Assembly (NCBI GenBank): GCA_964385195.1
Contig: CAYLOC010000162.1
Span: forward strand, 1 to 7,341
From: CAYLOC01 sp964385195
GTDB lineage: Bacteria; Actinomycetota; Actinomycetes; Propionibacteriales; Nocardioidaceae
DNA length: 7,341 bases
Direction of reading: 5' to 3'
Shown here: positions 7,148 through 7,341 of the stretch, one piece after another
Layout of the letters: the number at the start of each line of letters is the position of its first letter
Numbering within the stretch: the stretch's first letter is position 1
Program-made: the position numbers and the translations under genes
Notes under the pieces: generated by a model
The model's database searches: none
Told to the model about the DNA's origin: nothing
The model's input: only the letters and a program-made list of their open reading frames with translations

Positions 7148-7176
7148 AGTATGAAACACATGTATCAGTACGTCAA
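7148..7176 (-). promoter_or_regulatory. Promoter of the transporter-amidohydrolase operon
   Basis: On the minus strand, TTGACG (7171-7176) and CATACT (7148-7153) are separated by 17 bases, matching the housekeeping sigma-factor spacing. Five of six bases match the -35 consensus and four of six the -10 consensus. Transcription would start near 7141, giving a leader of about 45 bases before the ATG at 7095. It is the only convincing promoter-like pair I found in the gap before the operon. Confidence 0.65.
7152..7167. promoter_or_regulatory. Candidate operator inside the promoter spacer
   Basis: TGAAACACATGTATCA is an imperfect palindrome (six of eight base pairs) lying between the -35 and -10 elements and touching the -10. 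RpiR-family operators are often AT-rich palindromes with TGAAA-type half sites, which this resembles. A related copy lies 30 bp away at 7122-7137. Binding here would be expected to exclude RNA polymerase. Confidence 0.45.
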
Positions 7177-7219
7177 CCCCTGGAATTCATGTTTCGTTCT
7201 CCTTTCCCCCGGAGATGCC

Positions 7220-7257
7220 GAGAGGGGCACCTTCGCCGCAGCGGAGGCGCCCCTCTC
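7220..7257 (-). terminator. Hairpin terminator of the upstream gene
   Basis: Two arms (7220-7236 and 7241-7257) can form a 17-bp stem with one A/C mismatch and one G/T wobble around a 4-base loop; the outer nine pairs are perfect. It begins 23 bases after the stop codon of the partial gene at 7281-7341 and ends before the operon promoter. No U-run follows on the minus strand, as is common for actinobacterial terminators. It could act in either direction, but the only gene known to end here is on the minus strand. Confidence 0.7.
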
Positions 7258-7280
7258 CTTGTGGGTGCGTCGTACTTCGA

Positions 7281-7341
7281 TTAGGTCTTGTTCAAGGTGA
7301 TGTTGAGGGTCGTGGTCCCTCCCCGATGCACACGGGTCACG
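7281..7341 (-). CDS. C-terminal end of an unidentified upstream gene
   Basis: Only the last 19 codons and a TAA stop (7281-7283) are inside the window, ending VTRVHRGGTTTLNITLNKT. The alternating polar and hydrophobic residues suggest a final beta strand. The pattern resembles the last strand of PDZ domains in HtrA-like proteases or of surface proteins, but this is too little to name a function. The reading frame is supported by its position directly upstream of a strong hairpin at 7220-7257. It is probably a separate transcription unit from the operon because a terminator and a promoter lie between them. Confidence 0.45.
   Translation of the reverse strand, partial: VTRVHRGGTTTLNITLNKT

Noticed and set aside
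7134..7149. Short inverted repeat CTCG-N8-CGAG near the expected transcription start
   Set aside because: Four-base arms are too short to separate from chance in this composition, and it overlaps the better supported dyad.
7096..7161. N-terminal extension of the substrate-binding protein by 22 residues from the ATG at 7161
   Set aside because: That ATG lies inside the promoter spacer and has no ribosome binding site. The extension would also place charged and cysteine residues ahead of a normal lipoprotein signal.
5476..7284. A 602-codon open reading frame on the plus strand opposite the substrate-binding protein gene
   Set aside because: It is antisense to a gene with clear family motifs throughout, and its composition is rich in Arg, Gly, Val and His without a recognisable domain. 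Long antisense frames are expected in GC-rich coding DNA.
1..7341. Search for mobile elements, CRISPR arrays, tRNA or defence genes
   Set aside because: No transposase, terminal repeats, regularly spaced repeats, tRNA-like folds or defence-domain motifs were visible; the window is fully accounted for by ordinary metabolic genes.

Overview
The window looks like chromosomal DNA from a high-GC Gram-positive bacterium (Actinomycetota). The evidence is strong G/C preference at third codon positions, frequent GTG starts, tightly packed genes and an actinobacterial-style lipoprotein signal. I could not assign a genus. Every gene I can support lies on the minus strand, so the window reads from right to left.

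At the right edge (7281-7341) is the last part of an unidentified upstream gene, followed by a strong hairpin (7220-7257) that probably ends its transcript. A 185-base gap then carries a recognisable promoter (-35 TTGACG, 17-base spacer, -10 CATACT). It also carries two related 16-bp imperfect dyads exactly 30 bp apart, which I propose as operators.

The operon downstream encodes a complete peptide/opine/nickel-type (family 5) ABC importer: a lipoprotein substrate-binding protein (5491-7095), two permeases (4486-5436 and 3596-4489) and two ATPases (2583-3599 and 1720-2586). Next come an M20-type zinc amidohydrolase of the hydantoinase/carbamoylase group (476-1723) and an RpiR-family regulator (479 to beyond the left edge). 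After the first 54-base gap, all five gene junctions are 4-base start/stop overlaps (ATGA or GTGA), so the transporter, enzyme and regulator appear to be translated as one coupled unit.

The simplest model is a scavenging and catabolic operon. The binding protein captures a small amide- or ureido-bearing nitrogen compound, such as an N-carbamoyl amino acid, a ureido acid, allantoate or a related peptide-like molecule. The importer brings it in using ATP, the cytoplasmic amidohydrolase cleaves it, and the RpiR protein senses a related metabolite and controls the promoter. The actual substrate cannot be read from the sequence. I saw no mobile element, CRISPR array, tRNA, rRNA or defence system, and no gene-free stretch longer than 300 bases.
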